The position numbers were made by a program, and so were the translations under genes. The notes below the pieces were generated by a model. It saw only the letters and a program-made list of their open reading frames with translations. It did no database searches and was not told where the DNA came from. Positions 35,805-48,186 of a stretch of 64,000 nt of DNA are shown piece by piece. The stretch lies in contig NW_004624748.1 of NCBI RefSeq assembly GCF_000247695.1, forward strand, positions 1,835,032 through 1,899,031, written 5' to 3'. This DNA is from Heterocephalus glaber. Taxonomy: Eukaryota; Chordata; Mammalia; Rodentia; Bathyergidae. Positions within the stretch are counted from its first letter, which is position 1; the number at the start of each line of letters is the position of its first letter.

Positions 35805-36963
35805 TGAAAATATCTTCTTTTCCATTAGTGGCCTGTGTACTCAGCTTCTATTTCTATTGCATGCTCATTCAACTTTTGTTTCCATATTCAAGTAAGGCAT
35901 TTTGCACTTAACAATAAACATCCTTGTATGCTTTGTTTAAATGAAGAATTTTGATATTTTATCATTATGAAACAAGGAAAGTAATAATTTCTGCAGGGGC
36001 TATTAAATGTAGAGGAATCTGTTTTTAAGTAGTAATAAGTTACTTTAAAGGAAATTAATCCAACACTGGTTTTTCTTAAGTATCTTCTTATCTAAATAAA
36101 CTTTAAAAAAAGAAGTCTGAGAAAAGAGATCTACTGGATGAAAAGAACTACACGTGCTCTGTTCCATTTCACTAGCTATGCCACAGATATTATACAAGCC
36201 AGGATTCTCTGACTCTTGGATTACAATTTCTACATCAAATTTGAAGACAGTTTCCATCCTCACACCATTACTTGCTTAGTTATCTATGGAATACTTAGAA
36301 ATCATCAAAAGTAGTGGCAATAATGTCATAGTATTGACTTTATTAGTTCAGTAGTTGCATAAAACTCTGAGAAATAAATTGTTTCTAGTTGAAACAAACT
36401 GAAGAGAACTAACTTTAAGCACCTACTATGTGGTCAGCCATTCAAGATATTCCACATTCATTTATTCTAACAACCTTGTGCAGTCAATGTTATTGCTAAA
36501 GTGGAAAGAGACTAAGAAACTTGTCTAAGTATACACTTGGGAAGGATAGAAGTTCACACTAGTTCCAAAGATACTGTAACAGTAAAACTCTCAACTGAAA
36601 TCTTATAGAATATATAAAACATCAGTGTTGTGTTTATGTGTGGGTGGGTATAAAATGGCTTATACTGAAATGCCGAGAAATCGATCAAAGACAACTCAGG
36701 GTAACATGCTATTTTCTAATTTGTTAAAATAGTTGTTAGTTTTTTTAAGATTAAAAATATATTAAAGTAAAATTTGAATCAATTATGTAGAACCTGTAAA
36801 TCACTTTCAGCAAACTCAGGGTTGCCAGATCACAGTTTAAAAGGTACCAATGGCCCTGCCCTGCATCCTCCACAAAGGAGCATCAGCATCAATGCATTTA
36901 TAAACAACACATTCATATTTATTTAGTGATAACTATAGGATGAAGTATAGTCATAATACTCAC

Positions 36964-37021
36964 CATAGTCACAGAGCACCACCAGCAACAGATTTGAAAA
37001 GTCCTTCAACATTGGTTTCAT
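36964..37021 (-). CDS. THSD1: THSD1 exon 2 coding part: start codon and signal peptide
   Basis: ATG at 37021-37019 opens MKPMLKDFSNLLLVVLCDY, which matches the human N-terminus as I know it, then a phase 1 donor G|GTGAGT. The hydrophobic LLLVVLC core followed by small and acidic residues from exon 3 makes a signal peptide with cleavage near residue 24. The upstream acceptor is probably TTCTAATTTCAG, giving exon 2 as 37099-36964 with 78 bases of 5' UTR; that edge is inferred. A second in-frame ATG lies three codons later. Confidence 0.95.
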
Positions 37022-37984
37022 CCTGATCAGCAAAATCCCAAGTCTTTAGTCTCCTCATGTCCTTTTTCACAGCCAAATTGTGATTTTTTTCAAAAATGCC
37101 TGAAATTAGAACTCAAAAAAATGGTGACTCCACATAATGATTTTGAAATGACAAAGCTATTCTATAAAGTCAGACTTCCAAGGTAATATCAAAAGGAAAA
37201 CAGGGAAGACACTAATTTTCCCTGGGCAATGATAAATAATTTTACTATTCCCTTTGGTTCCATTAAAGCTGACTTGTGAATAGTTAGGTATGCCCAATGC
37301 CAAAATTATCTTTGCAAAACACCAAAATCTTTATCTTTATAGAACATCCTTAAGTGGAGTTTGTTACTTGTTTAATTTTATCAAAGTAAACAGCAAATCT
37401 GCATAATACATTTTCACATTACTTATATGCTTGCCATTTCACACTGATCAATTGACTAAATTTTTGCCAAACTCATTTAGCATTGTGCTGTGTATGTCAC
37501 CCTACTTCCACCCCTTGACCTGGCTTGCACAACTGGTGTATTGACTGGATTGTTTCATTTCTTGATTCCTAGGACTTTTATCCAAATGATCAAACCTTTG
37601 AAAAAGATAGCCAGTGTATTACAACTAAATGTAAACTCCATGTGGCCCTGACTCCTCGTTTAGTGTAGCCTAAAGACAAAACAGGTAAGTAACAATTATC
37701 ATCTCCTGTCAGTCTTCCAATATTTCTTATTGCTAGTATGATTCATGCAGGAATCTTCCCAGACTACCTAGCAAGGCAGAGAAGACCTTACTGATCCAGA
37801 GTGATGTGTAGTAAAAGGCACTTATGTTGATACAAATATTAGACTATTCGAATATAGAAAAAGATGCAGGCCATGTAAGACCAGTTTTTCATATCAGAAT
37901 CTAGCAAACTGTATTCTATTGAAAGTAACTAAGTATATATTTTCTTAATGTTTACTACCCCTCCGTTATTTATAGTTAAATATT

Positions 37985-38062
37985 TTTAAGGTGCTGGGGA
38001 TCAAACCCAGGACCTCATGCACACTAGACAAGTACTGTACCACTGAACTACAACCCCAGTCC
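37985..38062 (-). repeat. Older ID/tRNA-type SINE
   Basis: Antisense: GTGCTGGGGATCAAACCCAG and ACTAGACAAGTACTGTACCA. Confidence 0.75.
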
Positions 38063-38485
38063 CATAGTTAATACTATTTTTAATGAGCAAGTATATTATA
38101 TTCCAAATATATGTTACATCCCTGCAGTTAAGAACAGAAATAAACTGAATTAAGATTGACTGAAATAAGCCAAAATTCAATGAGAAGGAAACTAGTATGT
38201 CTCTATTAGGTTTCTTTCAGCAAGCAATGACTTATAAAGGGAATACTGTGCTTCCTGAAGTAGAAGCTGAGATTTGAAATGTAATTATGCAGATAAATAG
38301 GGCTCCCTCTCCTTGGCACACCCAAAAAGTTCTGATTTGGTGAAATTAGTCACAGATTTGACCGGTCCCTTCCCTGAACTTGGATAGGGAAACCTGGCCA
38401 AAAACAGCAGGTAAGCTCTCCAGGAAAGTATGGTGCGATCTCTGGAGGAGTTTGGGCAGTAGGGCAATTAAAACGTCTCCTTTAA

Positions 38486-38571
38486 GGGCAGGGATATACT
38501 TCAGTGGTGCCAACGGCTGCCTCGAAAGCAAAAGGTCCTGGGTTCAATCCCTGATACCAAAAAAAAAAAAA
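38486..38571 (+). repeat. ID-like SINE
   Basis: Sense copy with a perfect 11-bp TSD GTCTCCTTTAA (38475-38485 and 38572-38582). Confidence 0.93.
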
Positions 38572-38966
38572 GTCTCCTTTAAGTCACTGATACACAATAA
38601 CCAAACTGGAGCAAAGAAAACTCCCCAAAGTTGAGTCAGCTTTTCTCAAATTGCCTGCTTCCCCACGATAATCATTGACAGGGGGCATTAACTGATTTTT
38701 GTGATTATACTACATTTTTCTTCTTAAGAAAATAACCAGTAAGACACAGAATTGTGTGATAATGGAGTTCTAAATCAGAAATGGAATTATAAAATAAGCC
38801 AGACTACCTGGAAATCATAATATGAATTACGATCGTGACTATAATATACCTCTTTAATTTTTTTGTCTACCTTACTTGCTTATTTTCTTTCAACATGTTG
38901 GTACATATTCCAGTACTGGCTACCTACAATATTTGGCTTGAGAATCATTTTAAGAACGGAAGACCG

Positions 38967-39055
38967 GGCCGGGGATTTAGCTCTGGTTCTGGCGCCTGCC
39001 TTGCAAATGCAAGGATCCGAGTTCGATCCCCGGTACCAAAAAAAAAAAAAAAAAA
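38967..39055 (+). repeat. ID-like SINE
   Basis: Sense copy close to the inferred consensus but with a small deletion after the A box. The flanks AGAACGGAA and AGAACGTAA form a TSD with one mismatch. Confidence 0.93.
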
Positions 39056-39107
39056 GAACGTAAAACCTCAGGAACATCATTTAAACACATTTTAAAATAT
39101 TTGTATA

Positions 39108-39188
39108 GGGGCTGGGTCTCAGAGGGAGAGCATTTGCCTAGCATGCTGATGGCCAAGCATTGGATTCCCAGCAACAAGAAACAAACAA
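39108..39188 (+). repeat. Older ID/tRNA-type SINE
   Basis: Sense: GGGGCTGGGTCTCAGAGGGA and GCATTTGCCTAGCATGC with an (ACAAA)n tail. Confidence 0.7.
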
Positions 39189-39529
39189 AAACCCAGCTTA
39201 TATACAACATTCACATACTTAAAAGTCTATACTCCCCAGCTGAGAAGGTGGGGAGAGGCTGTGAATATTCTCAATGACTAATGGCAACACCCAACTTTAA
39301 ATCCCACGTTTTTGCTGAAACCACCTACATACCCTCATAGCTGTCCGAAAAGAAACTGAATTACTCTAACGTCCATGGGACCAATGACTTGCCAAAAAGG
39401 GAAAGCAGAAGCAAAGTACTTTTGTCCCTCTGACAAACATGCACATGCTCTTGTGTGTATCTAAGAATAATATTTATTAGCAGAAAATCCCAATTCCAAA
39501 GCCATTGGTGTAAACAGGCTTTATTTATA

Positions 39530-40460
39530 CCTTCAGACGAGCGGCTCTGCCGGGGTCCCACGGGTTGGAAGCAGCTTCCCTGGGAACCGCGCACTCGCCG
39601 CCGCGGATACGAGCTTTCCAGAGGCGCGGGTCAAGCTTACACTAGGAAATCTAGGCTTACAGTGACCACAGAAAGCCCCTCCAGAAGGTCCTCTTGAAAT
39701 GCTTCTATTCAAGTTGACCGTAACCCAAGAGTTTCTTTTTTTGCAAGGAACGTATTCTGCAACGCTCAGTATCCCAAGCTGCGATTTTTCAAAGGCCCCC
39801 AACACCTCGGATCCACCCACGCCGGCGGCCGGGAACTCGACCACGCCTGCGCCCGGGGACAGCTGAGCTCTGGCCAGACTCCGGGGTGCGAAGCCACCAC
39901 CTTTTAAAAGTGCATCCCAAGAGGGCACAGGTGTTGCGAGGCGGGGACGCCACCGTCATCTGCGCTTTAGGGCTGCGGAGAGCCTCCCGGTCACGGGCAT
40001 TTCCGACCCCGGCGGCACGCGCGCCCCCGCCGGCCGGGGCTCTTACCTCTCGGTCGAGCGGCCCGGCGCGGGCGAGGCGGAGGGGCGGCGAGACGCGAGA
40101 CGCGCGGAGACCTCAGGAGCCGCAGGAAACGCGCTGAGAACCTCGCGTCCCGCCCGCGCGCCCGGCCCCGCCCCGGACGACCCGGGGGTGGCACCCGCAG
40201 GGCGGGGGTCATTCCGGACCGACCAGGGCTGCCCCCGCCCCTTCTGGGCAGAGCATCCTTTCCTGCCAGCCCCCAACTCGCCAGCTGCAGGACAGGAAAC
40301 TGGCAGGAAACGAGCGCGCCCGGAAGGTCTCACAGACGGGTTGCGGCCCCCGCAGACTCAGATCTCCCCGCTGCACGCCCGTGCCCACCTCAGCCCACAG
40401 CCCGGACCCAGGGTTTTAAGGGCGAGGCTGCAGTCTCCCCACGCTTCGGATTCAGTCACT
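39530..40460. promoter_or_regulatory. CpG island, THSD1 promoter
   Basis: The only strongly GC- and CpG-rich stretch of the window (dense CG around 39780-40350). It overlaps the inferred THSD1 first exon and its upstream side. No TATA box is seen at the expected place, fitting a CpG-island promoter with dispersed start sites. Long open frames on both strands here are a by-product of GC content. Confidence 0.85.
40047..40150 (-). other. THSD1 exon 1 (noncoding, 5' edge approximate)
   Basis: A consensus donor GAG|GTAAGA at 40046-40041 lies inside the CpG island in THSD1 orientation, so I take 40047 as the exon end. The transcription start is not visible; about 40150 is a guess. It carries 5' UTR only. 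Confidence 0.6.
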
Positions 40461-41281
40461 TCCTCGTTTTCTTCTGAGACCACAATAGAAATCACTGAAG
40501 TCTCATAATGTGTGGGCTGTAAATTTGATTTTCCAAATGTCTTTGAAGGGTTGCAAAAGAACAAAGTTCAGGTAAAGCGCATCTTTCGTTTTCCCAGATT
40601 TGGTGAATTAAAAAGAGCTGAATATTTAAAAAGGAAACTATGCAAATGTTAAAGCTGTCGTTAAAAGGAGAGGACGGACTTCCACATTATCAAACTGTGC
40701 TTGCTGACTAATGTGCCGTGCAGTTTACCACTTGCTTTCTTTTACCCCCACACATACCATTTAACACACAAAACTCGTGAATGGTGAATGGTGATGGAAA
40801 TCAGAGCTCAGCCCCTGGAGAGGCAATGACTGGAAGAAGAGCCCGGGAATTGGGGGGGGGGGGGGCACGTGTTCTGTTGGTTAGGGAATGAATTACATGG
40901 ATTTGCTCTGCTGTTTTGTGAACTCCTCCACTTAAGATCTGTATGTTTGTAAATTTCACCCCGTTTAAAAATATACCATTTGCAGCTCTTTGATCACTTC
41001 ATTTTTGGAAAGGTAATACAGATACTTATGTATCATAATGTTCTAAGTCTTATATTTTCAAATAGTTAATACTAGCACTACTAACAAGTCCATCCTATCT
41101 AACTTTCAAGGGAAGCTTTATGATCATCCAGTTTCACTACTAGTATAATTATCTAATCTACTATCCACACATCAACTCAAGTTAGGATTTCTTTTCAAAT
41201 ATATGCCATAGTCCCCAGTACTTAAAGTTTTGAAAGCAAAAGCATAATGGAGAAGGCTTTAGAGGTAGACACAGCTATATT
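40461..41281. other. Intergenic DNA upstream of THSD1
   Basis: Unassigned sequence with one G run (40852-40865). No gene recognised. Confidence 0.6.
40852..40865. repeat. Poly(G) run
   Basis: Fourteen uninterrupted G residues, immediately followed by CACGTG. It is a likely site of sequencing-length uncertainty. Confidence 0.9.
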
Positions 41282-41297
41282 AAATTCCAGCCCTTCC

Positions 41298-42282
41298 AGT
41301 TTTTGTTGGAAATGTGGAGTACTTGTCTTTGATTTGTTGAGAAGTTTCTGTTCTACTTCTAGTCTCCTGATAGCTTTTACCATGAACAGCTGTGGAATTT
41401 AGTCCAATCCTTTTTCTCCAACTAGTGACAGGATCATATGGCTTTCTCCTTTCCTCTGTTAAAATGACTTTTGGGGGTGGATCTTCCAATGCTGAACCAA
41501 CACTGCCATCCCTAACAAAACCACTTTCTACATACTGCCAGATCTGACTCTTCTAAGAGTTTGTTTTGTTAAACAAATTTCTATCTATGTTCATACTTTT
41601 TTCTTCTATTATCTTTATCCAGTTTTAGGATTAGCACAATGTTGATTTCCTAAAATGAGGGAAGAAGTGTTCCTTCTTTTTTCTACTTTAAGTGTTTGAT
41701 ATAATTTATCAGTTAAAATGTATATGAGCCTGCTGTTGTCATATAGGTAGGCTTTCAAGCTAGGAATATACTTTCTTTAATAGGTGCTATTCAAATTTTA
41801 TATTTCCTCCAGAGTTAGTTTCATTAATTTGTCTTCTAAGTTACTTCTTTGAAGTTGTCAAATTTATTTCAAAAGATTTTTGTAATATGCTTTCTATATC
41901 CTTTTAAATTCTGTAAAATCTGTGGTAATGTCTCCTAGATCTTAATATTGTAATTTTAAAAATGTATAACTGATATTGTGTAACAGGAAGAAAAGGTCTA
42001 AAAGAGCAGGGGAATTGGGAGGGGTAGGGGAAGGGAAAAAAGGGAAAGGAAAAAATATGAGAAGAGGAAAAAAATGGAAACAAGGTCTTTGCAAATAGGG
42101 AAGGGTGGAGGGGGTGAAGGGAGGGCAAGGGAAGGGGAAAAAAATAAGAACCAAGAGACTCATGTAATGGTACAAGATCCCAATGATGAATATAACTGTA
42201 TTTTATACCTAAAATGTACCAATAAAGTTAATGGGGAAAAATAAATAAATAATAAATAAATAAATAAATATATGGAAAAAAA
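41298..42282. mobile_element. LINE-1 insertion with 5' inversion and 16-bp TSD
   Basis: Perfect TSD AAATTCCAGCCCTTCC at 41282-41297 and 42283-42298. About 41298-41940 is antisense L1 ORF2 sequence, degenerate in frame (its complement reads GACATTACCACAGATTTTAC and CATATGATCCTGTC, as in the reverse-transcriptase region). About 41985-42230 is the sense L1 3' UTR: purine tract, then AAAATGTACCAATAAAGTTA and an AAAT-rich tail. The inversion junction is near 41940-41985. Confidence 0.85.
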
Positions 42283-42504
42283 AAATTCCAGCCCTTCCTA
42301 AAATCCTAAGTAAATGACTTCTCCTTCCTTCTCTTCACCATAAAAGGCATATTACAGTGAAGTTTTGTGTTAATTGAAACATGTAGAAAGCAACTTACTA
42401 TATGTCAATATTTTCAAAGACATTTTTCTCACAAAGCCACTCTTTGGGGAGGGGGGACCTAAACCCAGGTACAAGTGACTATTGATATGCTTGGTAATGG
42501 GAGG

Positions 42505-42645
42505 TGGGGGTGAGACAGGGTCTTGTCATGTAATTCAGGGTGGCCTTTAAGTCACTCAGGCTGGCTTTGAACTCCAGGTGATCCTCCTGCCTCGGCCTCC
42601 AGAGTGCTGAGGTTATAGATGTGTGCCACCATGGCTGGCTTCATT
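42505..42645 (-). repeat. B1-type SINE
   Basis: Antisense: GAGACAGGGTCTTGTCATG, GGCTGGCTTTGAACTCCAGG and GTGTGCCACCATGGCTGGC. Confidence 0.85.
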
Positions 42646-42704
42646 TTTAAAATAACAGCTTTATTGAGATGCTTGGTCATTTTTGTCTTAAAATTGTTAC
42701 CAAA

Positions 42705-44032
42705 TCGAAGTGGATTAAAGATTTAAATATTAAGACAGAAACACTAAATTTACTGGAAGATACGTTAGGGAGAACTCTTGAAGACACTGGCACAGGAAAA
42801 GACTTTATGAACAAAACCCCAGTAGCACGGGAACTAGCACAAAGAATCAACAACTGGGATCTCAGCTTATTAAAAAATTTCTGCACTGCAAGAGAAACCA
42901 CCAACAGAGCTAAGAGACAACCTACAATGTGGTTAAAATTTTTCAGCAGTTATACCTTAGACAAAGGACTACTATCTAGAATATATAAAGAACTGAAAAA
43001 AAACAGACCTCCCAAATTCAAAGACCCAATTCAAAAATGGGCATCTGAAATGAACAGACATTTCTCAATGAAGTAAAAGCAGCAAATAAATATATGAAAA
43101 AATGTTCAACATCACTGGTTATTCAAGAGATGCAGATGAAAACAACATTGAGATTCCACCCCACCCCAGAAAGAATGGCTATTAAGAAATCATCCAATAA
43201 CAAATGCTGGGGGTGGTGTGGGGAGAAAGGAACCCTTCTCCATTGTTGGTGGGAGTGCAGACTGGTACAACCACTGTGGAAATCAGTATGGAGATACCTC
43301 AAAGAACTAGGCTTAGAGGTCCCATTCGACCCAGCTATTCCCCTGCTGGGTATCTTCCCCAAAGAATTAAAAGAATCATACCACAGCGATATATGTGCAC
43401 CCATGTTCATAGCAGCACAGTTCACAATAGGGAAAGCTTGAAAGCAGCCCAAGTGCCCATTAACTGGAGACTGGATAAAGAAGTTGTGGGGTTTTTTTAT
43501 AAAATGGAATACTACTCAGCCATAAAGAACGAGAAACTAGTCATTTATAGCTAAATGAATGCATATTGAGGCCATCCTCTTAAGTAAAATAAATAGGACA
43601 CATGTGTGAATACCGAATAGTTTCTCTAGTGTAAGAAACTGAAAGTGTAATTAAGATACACAAGGATAAAATGGCCTAATAACATTTCTCAGATTGTGTT
43701 TCCATCGCATGTCATAAGACTGCATTGAAATTTAAATTAGGGATAAGTTTGGTTTATGTGGAGTCTGCTAACTGGAGTTTTTTTCCAGACCACTGTTTGT
43801 TCAACGTTGGTTTTGGGGATCTTTCTGAAACAAATCACATCCTCTGGTTTCTTGTTGGTGCTTGAGATGTTTTCTTAAGTTATATGGAAAAACGCTTAAG
43901 TGCTTTTCAGTTTTGTTTTGTTTGAGTTCTACTGTATTTGAATATTATTGTAGTTTTTTCCCCTTGCATTGTTTTTCTTTGAATGGTTTTAATTTCTGTT
44001 ATGTGTGTGTTTGATAATAAAGTTATTTTTTA
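42705..44032 (+). mobile_element. 5'-truncated LINE-1 with 15-bp TSD
   Basis: TSD AAAATTGTTACCAAA at 42690-42704 and 44033-44047. The sense strand encodes the C-terminal part of L1 ORF2: residues like LLKNFCTARETTNRAKRQPT and the Cys-rich [16 protein letters not shown], then [20 protein letters not shown]. The ORF2 frame is shifted near 43070 and stops follow 43441, so nothing is functional. It is followed by a 3' UTR of about 450 bases with AATAAAG near 44016. The 3' UTR differs from the purine-rich type of the neighbouring L1. Confidence 0.9.
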
Positions 44033-44162
44033 AAAATTGTTACCAAAATGTATTACTGTCTATATTAAACAGTTAAGATGTAGTTTAAGCTTCTCTGAAA
44101 TAAAGACACATAAAATGAGGGGAAAATGCTTGCACAAGAGGTCTGAACTAAACTGGCTCTCA

Positions 44163-44252
44163 GGCCAGGGATTTAGCTCAGTGATTCTGCCACCTGCCTC
44201 AAAAGCGCAAGGTCCTGAGTTTGATCCCCAGTACCAAAAACAAAAAAAAAAC
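44163..44252 (+). repeat. ID-like SINE
   Basis: Sense copy with TSD CTGGCTCTCA on both sides. Confidence 0.93.
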
Positions 44253-44861
44253 CCTGGCTCTCAAGATACTTTGAACTCTTTCTGGATCAGCAACTGGTCT
44301 AGTGATCTGTGCAAATTATGTAAAATGTATACACTCAGTAACTCCCTGTATACACATGCTTTTGTTTCACAAGGTAATGCTCTAAGATGAAAGCCTTAGC
44401 TGACTCATGATTTCCTATCAGGACACAAGGAAGAACATGAATGACCCAATTTTCACACTGTAATAATAGCTTATAAAAACAAGACCTTACAGGTATGTGA
44501 CCTGACTTTTGGGGAGTGTTACCCACATCACAGATAGGGCCCATGTCTTGGAATTTGAATAAGTCAGTGCAGATCTCAGGCAGGCTGAACCATGACAAAT
44601 CTGATTGGGAAGATTCTTGGGGAAACAATAAAGGGACAGATTTGGGTCTGTTAGTCAACTCAAGATAGTACTATAATCCTTCACTCAAATAAAGAAAGCA
44701 CTATAATCCATCACTCAAATCAGTTAGTACTCAACTAGGAATCTACCATATACTATCACTGATGTAGGACAGTGAGGATTCAGAAATGTTGTGAGTTTTC
44801 GAACTTCAAAGAAATTCAGTTTCTGTTTCTTATGGTATCAAAACAATTAAAGAGTAAAACA

Positions 44862-44926
44862 AAGGGCCAAGGCGCCGGACCTGCCTTGCAAGGTCCAGAG
44901 TTAATCCCTGGTACTAGAAAAAAAAA
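44862..44926 (+). repeat. ID-like SINE, internally deleted
   Basis: GGGCC start and GTACTAGAAAAA tail retained, but the A-box region is missing. TSD AGAGTAAAACAAA is perfect on both sides. Confidence 0.8.
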
Positions 44927-45420
44927 AGAGTAAAACAAAATATAATTGAGTATATGAACAGATAATAACTCTTACAGAGTTTAGCAACAAAAGAGCTGGG
45001 CACTGGAAAGATTATTCTAGAGCTGGTGGAACCGAGCAAAGTATGAGTTGGATTACTGTGCATGAATGGAAAAAAGTAATACAAGGAAGTCTGGACAGAC
45101 AAGGGGACTTGTCCAGGAAAGGGAACCCAATGCCCTTAGGGGCACTCTCTTGTTTTTGTGAGCCTAGTTTACCAGGTCCTTCCCCTCAAGAGGCCATCAG
45201 AACTGAAGGCTCCTCACTCCACAGCATGGTCCTTGTGCCCCTACCAGAGCACTTACTCCACTCACACTTTAATGAATGGTGCTTTGTGTCTACTTCCCCC
45301 ATGAGGCCACCTTTTTAAGGGCAGGCTGTATCTTATTCACCTTTGTATCTTCCCCAGTGCCCAGAGTCCCACAAAGTTTCTCACAAAATCTGTATGTAGT
45401 ATAAAACATGGTTTTACAAA

Positions 45421-45432
45421 ACAAAACAAAAC
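45421..45432 (+). repeat. (ACAAA)n micro-insertion
   Basis: A 12-nt A-rich block flanked by the perfect 18-bp AAAACATGGTTTTACAAA (45403-45420 and 45433-45450). Retroposed tail or 30-bp tandem duplication. Confidence 0.55.
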
Positions 45433-45504
45433 AAAACATGGTTTTACAAATTGAATGAGCTAAAGTAGGATAAAGTGAAGGCACAGTATAAACAGGTGTA
45501 TACA

Positions 45505-45690
45505 TCAAAGTTCATTCATTGAATAAATCTTTATTGAATGCTTATTGTGTGCCAGGCCCTGTTCTAGGCCTGGGGATATATTCATGAACACAGAAGAAAA
45601 GAACTCTGCACTGTGGAGCTTACACTGTAGATTGGGATGGCATTGGCAATACATTTACATAAATACAACCATACCTATTGGCAAAAAAAC
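45505..45690 (-). mobile_element. LINE-2 3' fragment
   Basis: Antisense L2 end: TTCATTGAATAAATCTTTATTG, GTGTGCCAGGCCCTGTTCTA and GTGGAGCTTACACTGTAG. Confidence 0.75.
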
Positions 45691-46954
45691 ACACACATTT
45701 AAACTGTAATTATTAATACTAGAAAAGTCTACTGGTGATGTGCAGTTTTATTATACATTGTACTTACTATGTGCATGATATATTCAGATCTACATATCAC
45801 TCCACAGGGATTCATACCATCAGAGGAAACTTTATTGGCAATTTAAGAGATTTAAAGGATCGTTTTGAGCATGCTTTATGTTGTCCTTCAGCAGTCTTTA
45901 AAACCTAACCACCTTACAAGTTGTAATTCCACTGTACCAAAATGAAGTCTCTGCGACTGCTGGGCAAAAGAGAACCATTTTAAGGATATGAGTATGAGAA
46001 CAATAACATGATGAATTCACATCTGGTCCACCTGGTCTGGTAACAAAGAACAAGACACAGCACATCCACAATCAGTCCACAGTGGAATTCACAACAAGAA
46101 TTTTAAGAAAAAAAAGGAAAGAAACAGTCCATGCCTCATTTCCCATTTTTAAAAGGTAACTAAAACAGTAAGACCTCAAAGTCATAAATATTTATAAGCA
46201 ATGCTTAATTATAAAATTCAAAAGAAAAATTCTTAACATTCTGGCTTAGTATGACTAAATGTCTATCATTTTCATATATTTTTCAGAGTATTTTAAAAAA
46301 TACCAAGTTAAGAAAATCATCTTAAAATTTTGCAATAATTTTACTTTATATACATTAATACCAATCAGTTAACCCTGAAAACAACCTTTACTTATACAAT
46401 GTAAAAAAATTATCCTTGATAGTAAATGACTAGAAATATTCTATTATCATAAAGCTACAAAGAGATTTATGCTCTTAAGAGCAAAGTTAGGAAAACAAAA
46501 ATAATTACGCCAGTGAGAAGCACCAAGGGAGAACTTTTTTTGCACTTATAGGGCCTGACTGGTTGACCTCTATCAATAAGGGGCCAAAATAACACCTCAT
46601 TTGGCAAAAAATAAAAATACAGAGGTCTGGAAACAGTGAAGGATGCCCATTTTAAAAATACAATAACACAAATCAATCATACTTGTTTTTAAATTATGTG
46701 ACATTTGCAAAGTATATTCATATGTCATTTTTCTTCCTGTTTAGTTCACTTTATATAACTCAAGATTGCCCCATTTTTGTTTGTTAATCTGTTGCTACAC
46801 TAAAGTAAATAAATATACTGATTTATATAGGTTTACCATAATGAATCCAAACCATTAGAGCTAGATCCAACAGCTCCAATGACCTTATTTGCAATGATTT
46901 CAACTGCTAAAGCAAGCTCCTTTTTCTGTTAATTTCAAGAAGCTTAGCCAGATG

Positions 46955-47000
46955 TCCTGGTGTGTCTGTGTGTGCACACGTGTGTATGTGTGTGTACAAG
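46955..47000. repeat. Interrupted (TG)n microsatellite
   Basis: TGTGTCTGTGTGTGCACACG followed by TGTGTATGTGTGTGTAC, inside the probable VPS36 3' UTR. Confidence 0.8.
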
Positions 47001-48104
47001 TCTGCCAGAGCCATGTGACAGTGTGTGCAACCCAGAGAGAGGCAAGACATAAAAACAAACTTACACAATGGTCCAACTAACCCCTAAAAAACTTGGGCAG
47101 CCAGACACTCACTGAATTAACCCCCCAAATAAACCTGAGGCTGAGCAATGAGGTAATTAGGGGATTTGTCACCACAATGAACAGTCAGTGACAGGTTTGG
47201 AAAATGAAGACTAAAGCAGAATGCCTTGGCCCCAGCATTCCCATGACAATGGAGAGCACAAAGCACAAACAGCCACCGTTCAGAAAGGAACCAAGGTTGG
47301 GATTCCCTGGCTCTGTGGCTGAGGACCTCAGCACTTCCCCAGAGGGCATTATCAGCGACCTCTAGCCATGGCTTCACCTTACCGAGTAAAAACCTGTCTT
47401 AGAGGTCCCAAAGTGTGCACCTGGGCATCCCTCCCCTGGTCTCATGGCTCCCTCAGTGCAGATACTATCCCTTCCAGAGGCTTGGCAAAAACCACCGCTT
47501 CCTTCCTACTCCCAAATCAGTCTCAGAAAGGGAGCTCCCGTCTGTCCCATGGGTCCCTGAGTATGAGTAATGTCAACACGCTGTACACTGGAGAGTAGTA
47601 ACATACAAAGTCAGGCAGTCTACTTTAAAATTCAAGCAATCTGCAGGTGATATTAGTCAGTTTATATTTTCTCAGTAACATGTTTTACCAAGATAGTTTT
47701 CTCTACACAACGTACAATGTATAGGGCAAAGAAAATAATATTGCTGGAATATGACAAAGATTTTTAAAGTTCAGTGTTAAGACTCTTCTGAGAGACAGTA
47801 AAGGAGCTATATTACTTTTCTATTTCTCACCCTTGACTTCCAGGTAAAAGAGCACTATGGTTCCTGTGAAGTTGGTTTCTTCTACTCTTCAACTTGCACA
47901 ACAATCCTAGGGAATTCCTAGCTGTCTGCCTCCCAAATCTGTAATCACAACTCTGGGCATGTCTATACAGCTCTTTAATTCACCTTCAAAATCCACAGCA
48001 TTTTTTAAACAAAATTATATAGCTGCATTCTTTAAATGCCAGCCATGAAATCATCACTAAAAAAAATAAATAAAAAGAAACTAGTTGGAGTTTATTTACA
48101 TCCT

Positions 48105-48186
48105 TTTTTTTTTTTTTTTCCTATGCTGAGGATGGAGCCCAGGGCCTTGTGCATGGCGCACTCCCACTGGGCCACACCCCACCAAT
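48105..48186 (-). repeat. Older ID/tRNA-type SINE
   Basis: Antisense: T run, GCTGAGGATGGAGCCCAGGG, then GGCCACACCCCACC. It is strongly shortened in the middle. Confidence 0.7.

Larger units (their letters stand above)
33458..36963. other. THSD1 intron 2
   Basis: Holds the SINE cluster at 34211-34565, two more ID-like copies (34863 and 35721), an L2-like fragment near 36420-36500 and otherwise unassigned AT-rich sequence. No exon recognised. Confidence 0.6.
37100..40046. other. THSD1 intron 1
   Basis: Contains an older SINE (37985-38062), two young ID-like SINEs (38486 and 38967), an older sense SINE (39108) and, from about 39530, the start of the CpG island. No other exon recognised. Confidence 0.6.
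10965..40150 (-). other. THSD1 gene (whole locus)
   Basis: Thrombospondin type 1 domain-containing protein 1 is a single-pass plasma-membrane glycoprotein of endothelium. It is linked in the literature to focal adhesions and intracranial aneurysm. Five exons are placed by conserved protein sequence and GT-AG sites: exon 1 (noncoding, ends 40047), exon 2 (about 37099-36964), exon 3 (33457-32492), exon 4 (19908-19750) and exon 5 (12608 to about 10950). The coding exons sum to 58+966+159+1391 = 2574 nt, i.e. 857 codons plus stop with phases consistent throughout, close to the human length of about 852. No disabling change is seen. VPS36 lies upstream on the same strand, as in human 13q14.3. Confidence 0.97.

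Noticed and set aside
39533..40508. Several long open frames on both strands in the CpG island
   Set aside because: High GC content lowers stop-codon frequency; none matches a known protein and the region is a promoter with a noncoding exon.
42669..43554. Open frames of 110-135 codons on the plus strand
   Set aside because: They are fragments of L1 ORF2, frameshifted and 5'-truncated, so not host genes.
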